Assembly (NCBI GenBank): GCA_016872875.1
Contig: VGYW01000233.1
Coordinates: forward strand, 1 to 13,153
Reading direction: 5' to 3'
Origin: Planctomycetota bacterium
GTDB taxonomy: Bacteria > Planctomycetota > PUPC01 > DSUN01
DNA: 13,153 nt
Of the stretch, positions 7,154 to 13,153 are shown one piece after another. Position 1 is the first letter of the stretch; each line of letters begins with the position of its first letter. The notes beneath the pieces are model-generated. The model made no database searches. It was not told where the DNA came from and saw nothing but the letters and a program-made list of their open reading frames with translations. The translations under genes and the position numbers were made by a program.

Positions 7154-8521
7154 ATGAGCCAGAGGCCTTTATCACGGCGCCACTTCATGAAGAGCGCCAT
7201 CGCTGCGGGCACCGCCTTCACCATCGTCGGCTCCACCGCACGGGGCCAGGGCAAGGCACTCAAGGTGGGGCTGATCGGCTGCGGGGGGCGCGGCAGGGGC
7301 GCGCTCGCCCAGCACCTCGAGGCCGCCAGAATCCTCAATGGCAAGCTCAACCTCGGGCTTGAGATGAAGGTGGCGGGCACGGCCGACTGGTTCAAGGAGC
7401 GCGCGCTGGCCGCGGGCAAGCCCTACGGCGTGCCCGAGGACCGCTGCTTCGGCGGACCGGGCGCGGGCAAGAAGCTGGCGGACAGCGACGTTGACATCGT
7501 GCTGATGGCCGAGGCGCCGGCCTTCCGTCCGCCACACTTCGAGGCGGCGGTGAAGGCCGGCAAACACGTCTTCTTCGAGAAGCCCATCGCGGTGGACCCG
7601 CCGGGGGTCCGCAAGGTGCTCGCACTCGGCGAGGAGGCGGCCAAGAAGAACCTCGTCATCGTCGCAGGCACGAACAGCCGCCACGTGAAGGCCATGATCG
7701 AGACCCAGGCGGCAGTGACCCAGGAGAAGGCCCTGGGGGAACTCCTCGTCGGCAGAATCGGCGGCTGCATAAACCACATGTTCGCCAGGAAGCCCATCGA
7801 GCCGAAGACCGCCGACGACCTGGTGCGGACCTGGCAGGACTGGATCGAGCTGTCGGGCGACTTCATCGTGGAGCAGCACATCCACATGACCGACCTTGCG
7901 AACTGGTTCGTGGGGCGCGTGCCGGTGAGTGCCTACGCCTTCGGCGGCCGCGCACGACGAAAGGCGGGGAACCAGTACAACTTCTTCAGCGTGGACTTCG
8001 ACTACGGCAGCGGCGTCCACATCCACTCGATGTCGCGGCAGATGGACGGCTGCTGGAACTGGGGCGGGATAGACCTGGTTTACGAGAAGGGGCAGACGAA
8101 GGGCAGCGACGGCCCGAAGCCGCAGCAGTCGCCCATCGTGCCCGAGGTGCCCTACGAGGGGCCGGACGGCAAGCCCTTCGGCGGACACCAGCAGGAGCAC
8201 ATCCACCTCCTCTACAACCTGGTGAAGGGCAAGCCGCTCAACCAGACCCGCGACGTGTGCCTCGGCACCGCCGCGGCCATCATGGGGCGCGTGTCCGCCT
8301 ACACCGGCCAACGCGTCGAGTGGAAGGAGATGATGGAGGACCCGAAGAGGAACCCCGAGCTCTACAACCTCACGCTGCGTCCCACGGCGGAGGATTTCGA
8401 GAAGGGAACCGTCGAAATCCCCAAGGAGAACGTGGTTGCCATCCCCGGCACCGACTCCGGCAGCCGGCCCCGCGCCCCCAAGGGGCAGCCGAAGGGGCAG
8501 CCGAAGAAGGGCAAGGCATGA
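7154..8521 (+). CDS. Tat-exported Gfo/Idh/MocA oxidoreductase, copy 4 (divergent active site)
   Basis: A 455-aa paralogue, the longest of the six. Tat motif LSRRHFMKS (RR at 8-9), Rossmann loop GLIGCGGRG at 39-47, EKP at 142-144. Where its neighbours have GTQRRH it has GTNSRH (172-177). Where they have GDH followed by EQHVHN it has GDF followed by EQHIHMTD (EQH at 240-242). These positions lie near the substrate side in this superfamily, so a different substrate is plausible. The C-terminus carries a basic tail rich in Pro, Lys, Gly and Gln (PKGQPKGQPKKGKA) that the others lack. ATG 7154 follows AAGGAGA closely; the in-frame start at 7079 falls in the repeat and is rejected. The stop codon TGA (8519-8521) is part of the next heptad array. 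Confidence 0.9.
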   Translation: MSQRPLSRRHFMKSAIAAGTAFTIVGSTARGQGKALKVGLIGCGGRGRGALAQHLEAARILNGKLNLGLEMKVAGTADWFKERALAAGKPYGVPEDRCFGGPGAGKKLADSDVDIVLMAEAPAFRPPHFEAAVKAGKHVFFEKPIAVDPPGVRKVLALGEEAAKKNLVIVAGTNSRHVKAMIETQAAVTQEKALGELLVGRIGGCINHMFARKPIEPKTADDLVRTWQDWIELSGDFIVEQHIHMTDLANWFVGRVPVSAYAFGGRARRKAGNQYNFFSVDFDYGSGVHIHSMSRQMDGCWNWGGIDLVYEKGQTKGSDGPKPQQSPIVPEVPYEGPDGKPFGGHQQEHIHLLYNLVKGKPLNQTRDVCLGTAAAIMGRVSAYTGQRVEWKEMMEDPKRNPELYNLTLRPTAEDFEKGTVEIPKENVVAIPGTDSGSRPRAPKGQPKGQPKKGKA

Positions 8522-8590
8522 CGCGTGACGCGTGACAAGACGAAGGAAGCCTGGCTGCATTTCTGAATCACGCGTCACGAGTCACGCGTC
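8519..8590. repeat. Heptad inverted repeat between oxidoreductases 4 and 5
   Basis: The left arm 8519-8535 includes the stop codon of copy 4. It pairs with 8568-8584 at 16 of 17 positions, and the right array continues to 8590 with another ACGCGTC unit. The loop is 32 nt. The structure lies upstream of the AGGAG ribosome binding site (8613-8617) of copy 5. Confidence 0.88.
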
Positions 8591-8624
8591 CGGCATCACC
8601 AACCGAAGCAAGAGGAGACACAAC

Positions 8625-9857
8625 GTGAAGACAAGTGGCGGAATGACAGGAGCTGCGGCCGCGTTCGGCACCTTCATGATTCTCGGCGCGACCGCGAAGG
8701 GCCAGGGCAAGGGCTTCAAGGTCGGCCTCATCGGCTGCGGCGGCAGAGGCGGCGGCGCGCTCGGCGACCACATGAACGCCGCGAAGCGCCTTGGCCTGGA
8801 GTCGAAGGTCGTGGCCACGGCCGACTGGTTCAAGGACCGTGCGGAGGGCCGGGGCAAGCCCTGGGGCGTGCCGCCCGAGCGCTGCTTCAGCGGCGGCGAC
8901 GCCTTCAAAAAGCTGCTCGAGACCGACGTCGAGATCGTCCTGATGGCGCAGTCGCCCAACTTCCGTCCGCCGCACTTCGAGGCGGCGGTGAAGGCGGGCA
9001 AGCACGTGTTCATGGAAAAGCCGGTCTGCGTGGACCCGCCGGGCGCCCGGCGGATGCTCGATGCCTACGAGATCGCGAAGCAGAAGAACCTCAGCGTGGC
9101 CGCCGGCACCCAGCGGCGCCACTCGCGCGGCTACCAGGAGCGGGCGGTCCGCATCCAGGCGGGGGTCGAGGGCAAGATCGCCGGCGGACGCATCTACTGG
9201 TGCGGCGGAGCCCTCTGGTATCGGGAGCAGGGCAAGGAGCAGTCCGACGCCGACTACATGGTCGCCAACTGGGTCAGCTTCACCGAAATGTCCGGCGACC
9301 ACATCGTCGAGCAGCACGTCCACAACATTGACATTGCGAACTGGTACATCGGGCATCCACCGGTGACGGCTGCGGGCTTCGGCGGCCGCGCCCGCCGAAA
9401 GACCGGCAACCAGTTCGACTTCCACAGCGTGGACTACGATTACGGCGAGGGCGTGCACATCCACTCGATGTGCCGCCAGGTCAACGGCACCACGGGCGCC
9501 GGCGGCGAGCACTTCGTCTTCAACAAGACCACCGCCGTGGCCAAGCCTGACCTCAAGGTGCCGGAGTTCGAGGAGATCGGCGGCCCCTACCAGCAGGAGC
9601 ACGCCAATCTGCTCTACAGCATCCTCGAGAAGAAGCCCTACCTCAACGAGGCCAGGAACGTCGCCGAGAGCAGCCTCACCGCCGTCATGGGCCGCATCGC
9701 CACCTACACCGGCCGCCTCATCAAGTGGGACGACCTGGTGAAGAACAAGGAGAGCGAGTGGTATGCCTTCGCGTGCAGCCCGAGCGCGGAGGACTTCGAG
9801 AAGGGCACGGTGAAGGCGCCGCCCGACGACGTGTGCGCGATTCCTGGCAAGGACTGA
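8625..9857 (+). CDS. Gfo/Idh/MocA oxidoreductase, copy 5, without a clear twin-arginine motif
   Basis: A 410-aa paralogue from GTG 8625, preceded by AGGAG (8613-8617). Its N-terminus is a hydrophobic Ala/Gly/Phe stretch ending in TAKGQGK, aligning with the end of the Tat signals of the other copies, but the SRR motif is missing. The bases of the ribosome binding site, read in frame upstream, encode K-R-R-H-N-V-K, close to a Tat motif; a start further upstream (for example GTG 8532) would include it. Export is therefore uncertain. The core is intact: GLIGCGGRG, EKP at 131-133, GTQRRHSRGY, DHIVEQHVHNIDIANW. It is shorter than copies 2 and 4 in the region before QQEHANLLYSI. Predicted NAD(P)-dependent dehydrogenase; substrate unknown. 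Confidence 0.87.
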   Translation: MKTSGGMTGAAAAFGTFMILGATAKGQGKGFKVGLIGCGGRGGGALGDHMNAAKRLGLESKVVATADWFKDRAEGRGKPWGVPPERCFSGGDAFKKLLETDVEIVLMAQSPNFRPPHFEAAVKAGKHVFMEKPVCVDPPGARRMLDAYEIAKQKNLSVAAGTQRRHSRGYQERAVRIQAGVEGKIAGGRIYWCGGALWYREQGKEQSDADYMVANWVSFTEMSGDHIVEQHVHNIDIANWYIGHPPVTAAGFGGRARRKTGNQFDFHSVDYDYGEGVHIHSMCRQVNGTTGAGGEHFVFNKTTAVAKPDLKVPEFEEIGGPYQQEHANLLYSILEKKPYLNEARNVAESSLTAVMGRIATYTGRLIKWDDLVKNKESEWYAFACSPSAEDFEKGTVKAPPDDVCAIPGKD

Positions 9858-9893
9858 GACCTCGGCACAGCCAGGCGGTCAGCGCGGGGGGAA

Positions 9894-9980
9894 GGGACCA
9901 CAGGGACCACAAGGACCACAACGACCCAAAGAACATGGTAACCCATAGGACCCTGTGGTCCTTGTGGTCCCTGTGGTCCC
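9894..9980. repeat. 27-bp perfect inverted repeat of 9-mers between oxidoreductases 5 and 6
   Basis: The left arm 9894-9920 is three 9-mers (GGGACCACA, GGGACCACA, AGGACCACA). The right arm 9954-9980 is its exact reverse complement, 27 of 27, around a 33-nt loop. A further related unit follows the right arm. It is unrelated in sequence to the heptad arrays but holds the same kind of intercistronic position. C-rich DNA rather than a T-run follows, so it is not a standard intrinsic terminator. Confidence 0.95.
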
Positions 9981-10078
9981 TGTGGCCCCTCGGCCCCCTC
10001 CCCCCACTTGCATTCCCCACCCTCGTTGGATACACTGGCGGCCATTGGAGGCCCAAGCCCTACTAAGGAGGCAATCCT

Positions 10079-11392
10079 GTGGGCGAGCAGAAGAGCGGGG
10101 TTTCGAGGCGTGACTTCATGCGTGGCGCATTGGCCGCGGGAGCGGCCTTCGGCGGCCTGACGATCCTGGGCGCTTCCGCGCGAGGACAGGGCAAGCTGCT
10201 CAAGGCGGGACTGGTCGGCTGCGGCGGACGCGGCCGGGGCGCCGCCGTCAACTTCCTCGAAGCCGGCAAGTTCCTCAACACCGAGGTCAAGATCGCCGCC
10301 CTCGCCGAGATTGACAAGGCCGCCATCGAACAGACCCGCAAGCGGCTGACGGAGGACGGAAGCGACGTCCCAGAGTCCGCCTGCTTCGTCGGCTTCGACG
10401 GCTACAAGAAGGTCATTGACAGCGGGGTGGACGTAGTGCTGCTGGCGACGCCGCCGGTGTTCCGGCCGCTGCACTTCGACGCCTGCGTGAAGGCGGCCAA
10501 ACACGTCTTCATGGAGAAGCCGGTCTGCGTGGACCCCGTGGGCGGCCAGCGCCTCATCGCGGCGGGCGAGGAGGCCACGAAGAAGAACCTCTGCGTCGTC
10601 GCAGGCACCCAGCGCCGCCACGACACCGGCTACCTCGCCACCAAGAAGCTCCTCGACGACGGCGCCATCGGCGCCATCTGGGGCGGCGCCGTCTACTGGT
10701 GCGGCGCTTCCTCCTGGATCAAGCCGCGACAGCCAGGCTGGACCGACATCGAGTACATCATGAAGAACTGGATCAACTTCGTCGAGATGTCCGGCGACCA
10801 CGTCATCGAGCAGCACGTCCACAACATTGACGTGATGGTCTGGTTCATGGGCGAGGTGCCCACGCTCGCCGTGGCCGTGGGCGGCCGCGCGCGCCGCAAG
10901 ACCGGCAACCAGTACGACTTCTTCAGCGTGGACTACCAGTTCGCCAAGAAGAACAACGTCCACATCCACAGCCTCTCGCGGCAGGTCAACGGCACCTGGA
11001 GCCGCGAGACCGAGGAGCTGATCGGCGACAAGGGGCGCATCCTCGCCAAGAGCGTCTTCCTCCACCCACGCAAGCGCGTGGACCTGCCGAAGATCGAAGG
11101 CCACGACAACGCCTACGTGCAGGAGCACGTGGCCCTCATCAACGCCATCGTGAAGGGGAAGCCGCTCAACGAGGCCCAGCAGGTGGCCGAGAGCACGCTG
11201 GTGGGCATCATGGGCCGCATCTCCGCCTACACCGGCCAGCCCGTCCGCTTCACCGACGTCTCCAAGCCCGACGGCACGTTCGGCAAGCTCGCCTTCTCCC
11301 CCACCGCGGAGGACTTCGAGAAGGGCCAGATCAAGCTCCCCACCGAGGAAATCCCCACCCCGGGCGTCCCCGAAGAGCCGAAGGCGGAATGA
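10079..11392 (+). CDS. Tat-exported Gfo/Idh/MocA oxidoreductase, copy 6
   Basis: A 437-aa paralogue, the most divergent of the six by eye. GTG 10079 follows AAGGAGG (10065-10071). The Tat motif VSRRDFMRGALAAGAAFGGL leads to Rossmann loop GLVGCGGRG. EKP is at 146-148, GTQRRHDTGY is kept, and the histidine motif is DHVIEQHVHNIDVMVW, where the others have ANW. The segment after the first strand (AEIDKAAIEQTRKRL) replaces the ADxFKDRAEGxG form of copies 1-5, and the CFGGP motif is CFVGF. The C-terminus keeps SPTAEDFEKG and ends in an acidic Glu/Pro tail. The different gap upstream and the divergence suggest an older duplication or a separately acquired member. Predicted exported NAD(P)-dependent dehydrogenase. 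Confidence 0.9.
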   Translation: MGEQKSGVSRRDFMRGALAAGAAFGGLTILGASARGQGKLLKAGLVGCGGRGRGAAVNFLEAGKFLNTEVKIAALAEIDKAAIEQTRKRLTEDGSDVPESACFVGFDGYKKVIDSGVDVVLLATPPVFRPLHFDACVKAAKHVFMEKPVCVDPVGGQRLIAAGEEATKKNLCVVAGTQRRHDTGYLATKKLLDDGAIGAIWGGAVYWCGASSWIKPRQPGWTDIEYIMKNWINFVEMSGDHVIEQHVHNIDVMVWFMGEVPTLAVAVGGRARRKTGNQYDFFSVDYQFAKKNNVHIHSLSRQVNGTWSRETEELIGDKGRILAKSVFLHPRKRVDLPKIEGHDNAYVQEHVALINAIVKGKPLNEAQQVAESTLVGIMGRISAYTGQPVRFTDVSKPDGTFGKLAFSPTAEDFEKGQIKLPTEEIPTPGVPEEPKAE

Positions 11393-11394
11393 TG

Positions 11395-11422
11395 GCGTGA
11401 TGCGTGACCCGTGCCGCGTGAG
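11395..11422. repeat. Degenerate heptad array after oxidoreductase 6
   Basis: Four 7-mers in one orientation only: GCGTGAT, GCGTGAC, CCGTGCC, GCGTGAG. No complementary right arm follows. It starts two bases after the stop codon of the last oxidoreductase and resembles the left half of the hairpins between earlier copies. Confidence 0.7.
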
Positions 11423-11487
11423 AAGAGAAGCGGCGAGCCGTGCAACATGACAGCTCTGTCCAGGCTTGCAGCCCCTGTCTCGTCCGC

Positions 11488-11515
11488 TTGACAACACGGC
11501 TTGCAGAAGTATACT
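11488..11515 (+). promoter_or_regulatory. Near-consensus sigma70-type promoter of the DUF5678/protease pair
   Basis: A perfect -35 TTGACA (11488-11493), a 16-bp spacer and -10 TATACT (11510-11515, 5 of 6). A start of transcription near 11522 would leave a leader of about 30 nt before the ATG at 11553. This is the strongest promoter-like sequence in the window. Confidence 0.75.
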
Positions 11516-11552
11516 GCATGAGGGGATGTCAACTACCAGAGGGATTAGTGCC

Positions 11553-11834
11553 ATGGAAAAGACCATCGCCGAGCTAGACGGAGCGCCACCGCCGGCCGAA
11601 GCGGACCCTGTGCTCATTCAGGCCATCCTGCTCGATTCCCAGATGGAAGACCTCGCCACGAGATACGAGGGAAAGTGGGTGGTATTCTACGATGGCAACG
11701 TGCTGGCCAGCGGCAAGACCGACGAAGAAGCGCTGTCCCAGCTCAGCGCAGAGCAACGAGCACTTCCTTTCGTCAGCCGGCTGATCGTGCTGCATGACGA
11801 GCCCTGTTACATGGGTGGCCCCAAGGGGGAATAG
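11553..11834 (+). CDS. Small DUF5678-like protein
   Basis: A 93-aa acidic, soluble protein with no signal peptide or membrane segment. Residues about 33-62 (DLATRYEGKWVVFYDGNVLA and the following SGKTDEEAL) match the pattern I know for DUF5678: Tyr-x-Gly-Lys-Trp-Val, then Asp-Gly-x-Val-x-Ala-x-Gly, then a helix. Its function is not known to me. ATG 11553 has GAGGG (11539-11543) at good spacing and fits the promoter; in-frame ATG 11526 is possible but would leave almost no leader. The next gene begins one base after its stop, so the two are probably co-transcribed and translationally coupled. The family call rests on recognition of the motif, not on a search. Confidence 0.75.
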   Translation: MEKTIAELDGAPPPAEADPVLIQAILLDSQMEDLATRYEGKWVVFYDGNVLASGKTDEEALSQLSAEQRALPFVSRLIVLHDEPCYMGGPKGE

Positions 11835-11835
11835 A

Positions 11836-12306
11836 GTGCGATTAAGTCTGCGCCCACCCAGGCGCCCTATCCTGCCCGAACCGATCCTGCCACATGGCAT
11901 CCAAGTGGTCGGCGGGTTCCTTCCAGGGTGTGTTTACCACGAGGTGGGTGGTCTACCATTGGACGCCTTCATTGACACTGGCGCCGCGCGCTCCTGCATC
12001 CCATCCTTCATCACCAGAGACAACGATGGCAGGCAGTTCATGCAGGCCGTGGACTATGAGCGCCCCTTGGACTGGCACGGCAACAGGTCGGCGGCCCACG
12101 TCCCGATTTACGTCGCGTGGGTCACGTTCGTCGGCATGGGTCCCTTCAGGGTGAGAGTGTTCGAGACCAAGCACCTCTATTTCATCGTAGGCAGGGACCT
12201 GCTGGCCAACGTGCTCACAGTGCTCGATGGCCCATCTGGGATATTGGGTGTCCGCAAGACCAATGCCTTCGAGCGCTTCCTGCGGCGGCTGCTTCAGGCA
12301 CCCTGA
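11836..12306 (+). CDS. Retropepsin-like aspartic protease domain protein
   Basis: A 156-aa protein. A D-T-G-A motif, with Asp47 preceded by hydrophobic residues (LDAFIDTGAARSCIP), is the aspartic protease catalytic signature. The later segment FIVGRDLLANVLTVLDG matches the G-R-D/N-x-L pattern near the end of retropepsin-like folds. One catalytic Asp per chain implies a homodimer. I see no signal peptide or membrane helix, so it is probably cytoplasmic. The GTG at 11836 follows AAGGGGGA (11823-11830) and starts one base after the stop of the DUF5678 gene; an in-frame ATG at 11794 would overlap that gene by 41 bp and is less likely. From memory, DUF5678 and retropepsin-like genes are neighbours in other bacteria too. 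The substrate is unknown; the partner protein is a candidate substrate or regulator. Confidence 0.8.
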   Translation: MRLSLRPPRRPILPEPILPHGIQVVGGFLPGCVYHEVGGLPLDAFIDTGAARSCIPSFITRDNDGRQFMQAVDYERPLDWHGNRSAAHVPIYVAWVTFVGMGPFRVRVFETKHLYFIVGRDLLANVLTVLDGPSGILGVRKTNAFERFLRRLLQAP

Positions 12307-12316
12307 GGCATCCGGC

Positions 12317-13153
12317 CTATTGCTCTGAGACCTCGACGACGGCTCCTGCCTTGGCCGCCTTCCTTTCCACGCGCTTGCCGGAGGGGTAGAACTCGACGGC
12401 GAGGTCGGCGGCATCGCGGGGGCCGAGGCCGAAGTGCCGCTCGGTGGCAGTGTGGGCGTAGAAACTGTGGAAGCTCTGGCGGCCCCAGATGGCGACTTGC
12501 TCGAACCAGAGGAGCTTCTTGGCGTCGCCGAGGCCGCCGGCCTCGCAGACCCATATCTTGGCGCCGGCGGCGGAGCGGTTGCCCTTGGCGCCGATGGGGC
12601 GGATGCGGAGCCAGTTCTGCTTCGGCAGGCCGTTGCGGAAGACCTCGATGCCCTTTTCGCGCCCCTCCGTGCCCTTGCCGCACGCCACGACGTCGAGGTC
12701 GCCGTCGCCGTCAATGTCGCCGAAACAAAGCCCCTCGTCCACCGCCGACCAGGCGCCCGTGGGAAGGCCCCAGGCGTCGTTGACGGCCTCGAACTTGCCG
12801 CCGCCCGTGCCGCGGAGGACGTAGAGGAAGTACTTGCCGTTGATGATGATGTCGGGCAGCCCGTCGTTGTCGAAGTCGGTCACGATGGCCCCGCCCCAGT
12901 TGGTGTTGGCGATGCGCAGTTTGTCGGCGCCTGCGATGGCGTCGGGCCTGGGCGTGAAGCGGCCCTTGCCGTCGTTGAGGTAGATGAGGAGCTTGAAGGG
13001 GGCCTTCTCGCCCTCCACGCAGATGAGGTCGAGGTCGCCGTCGGAGTCGAAGTCGCCCACGCCGTGGATGCTGCCGCCGAGCTCGGCGAGGCCCGCTTCC
13101 TTCGTGGCGTTGGCAAAGCCGAGCTTGCCGTCGTTCAGGAAGATGCGGCGGCC
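12317..13153 (-). CDS. FG-GAP/VCBS repeat protein with C-terminal ASPIC/UnbV domain, 5' end outside the window
   Basis: The last 278 residues of a larger protein; the frame is open to the right edge, so the start is missing. Three Ca2+-binding-type repeats of the FG-GAP/VCBS kind are visible: DFDSDGDLDLI (residues 34-44 of the visible part), DFDNDGLPDIII and DIDGDGDLDVV, each linked to a L-N-D-G-K/G-G-G-K-F strand. About residues 185-278 match the ASPIC/UnbV domain: NWLRIRPIGAKGNRSAAGAKI, then ERHFGLG, then a closing VEFYPSGKRVER. Such proteins are usually exported beta-propellers with carbohydrate- or protein-binding roles. It converges on the protease gene with a 10-bp gap and no obvious terminator between them. 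Confidence 0.9.
   Translation of the reverse strand, partial: GRRIFLNDGKLGFANATKEAGLAELGGSIHGVGDFDSDGDLDLICVEGEKAPFKLLIYLNDGKGRFTPRPDAIAGADKLRIANTNWGGAIVTDFDNDGLPDIIINGKYFLYVLRGTGGGKFEAVNDAWGLPTGAWSAVDEGLCFGDIDGDGDLDVVACGKGTEGREKGIEVFRNGLPKQNWLRIRPIGAKGNRSAAGAKIWVCEAGGLGDAKKLLWFEQVAIWGRQSFHSFYAHTATERHFGLGPRDAADLAVEFYPSGKRVERKAAKAGAVVEVSEQ

Noticed and set aside
4307..8624. Upstream in-frame starts at 4307, 5736, 7079 and 8532 as the true starts of copies 2-5
   Set aside because: They lie inside the intergenic repeats and would put 20-31 extra residues before the Tat signal; the internal starts have good ribosome binding sites. Only for copy 5 is a longer form worth keeping in mind.
9894..9980. 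Perfect hairpin as an intrinsic terminator
   Set aside because: No T-run follows; the downstream bases are C-rich.
2999..11392. The oxidoreductase paralogues as GH109-type glycosidases
   Set aside because: GH109 enzymes are NAD-dependent, related and often Tat-exported, but from memory lack the EKP motif. All six copies here keep EKP, which favours dehydrogenases. A GH109-like role cannot be fully excluded without a search.
2949..11422. Repeat arrays between the genes as a CRISPR
   Set aside because: The units are only 7 or 9 bp and have no spacers; no cas genes are present.
9704..11617. Collagen-like Gly-Pro-Gln repeats in a minus-strand frame near 9950
   Set aside because: They arise from translating the GGGACCACA nonamers and do not indicate a protein.

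Overview
The window comes from a high-GC bacterial chromosome. Tandem genes for Tat-exported Gfo/Idh/MocA oxidoreductases, an FG-GAP/ASPIC-UnbV protein, a DUF5678 protein next to a retropepsin-like protease, and many short intergenic palindromes together suggest the Planctomycetota or a relative in the PVC or neighbouring phyla. This is an inference from gene content: there is no rRNA or other marker gene here.

Layout. Positions 1-980 hold no convincing gene. They carry three copies of an AT-rich palindrome (axes at 152.5, 308.5 and 464.5, exactly 156 bp apart), a roughly 239-bp inverted-repeat element (493-731), and a sigma70-type promoter (862-889). This promoter leads into a 640-aa MurJ-type lipid II flippase with an N-terminal FHA domain (981-2903).

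A perfect TTGACA box lies just after the flippase stop codon. It precedes six consecutive same-strand paralogues of the Gfo/Idh/MocA oxidoreductase family (2999-11392). Five start with a clear twin-arginine signal peptide; the fifth copy lacks one from its best start codon. All keep the glycine-rich Rossmann loop, the Glu-Lys-Pro motif and an EQHxH histidine motif, so they look like active exported NAD(P)-dependent sugar or sugar-derivative dehydrogenases. They differ at substrate-side positions. The gaps between them contain short-period repeats: heptads around ACGCGT in most gaps and unrelated 9-mers in two. Several of these fold into long near-perfect hairpins.

Downstream, a near-consensus promoter (TTGACA-16-TATACT, 11488-11515) drives a two-gene unit: a small DUF5678 protein and a retropepsin-like aspartic protease whose start lies one base after the preceding stop. 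An FG-GAP/VCBS protein with a C-terminal ASPIC/UnbV domain converges from the minus strand and runs off the right edge.

Working model: the six dehydrogenases form an expanded periplasmic set for oxidising or reducing different sugars, with hairpins between the cistrons that may tune transcript stability or have promoted the duplications. The flippase and the DUF5678/protease pair appear to be independent units.
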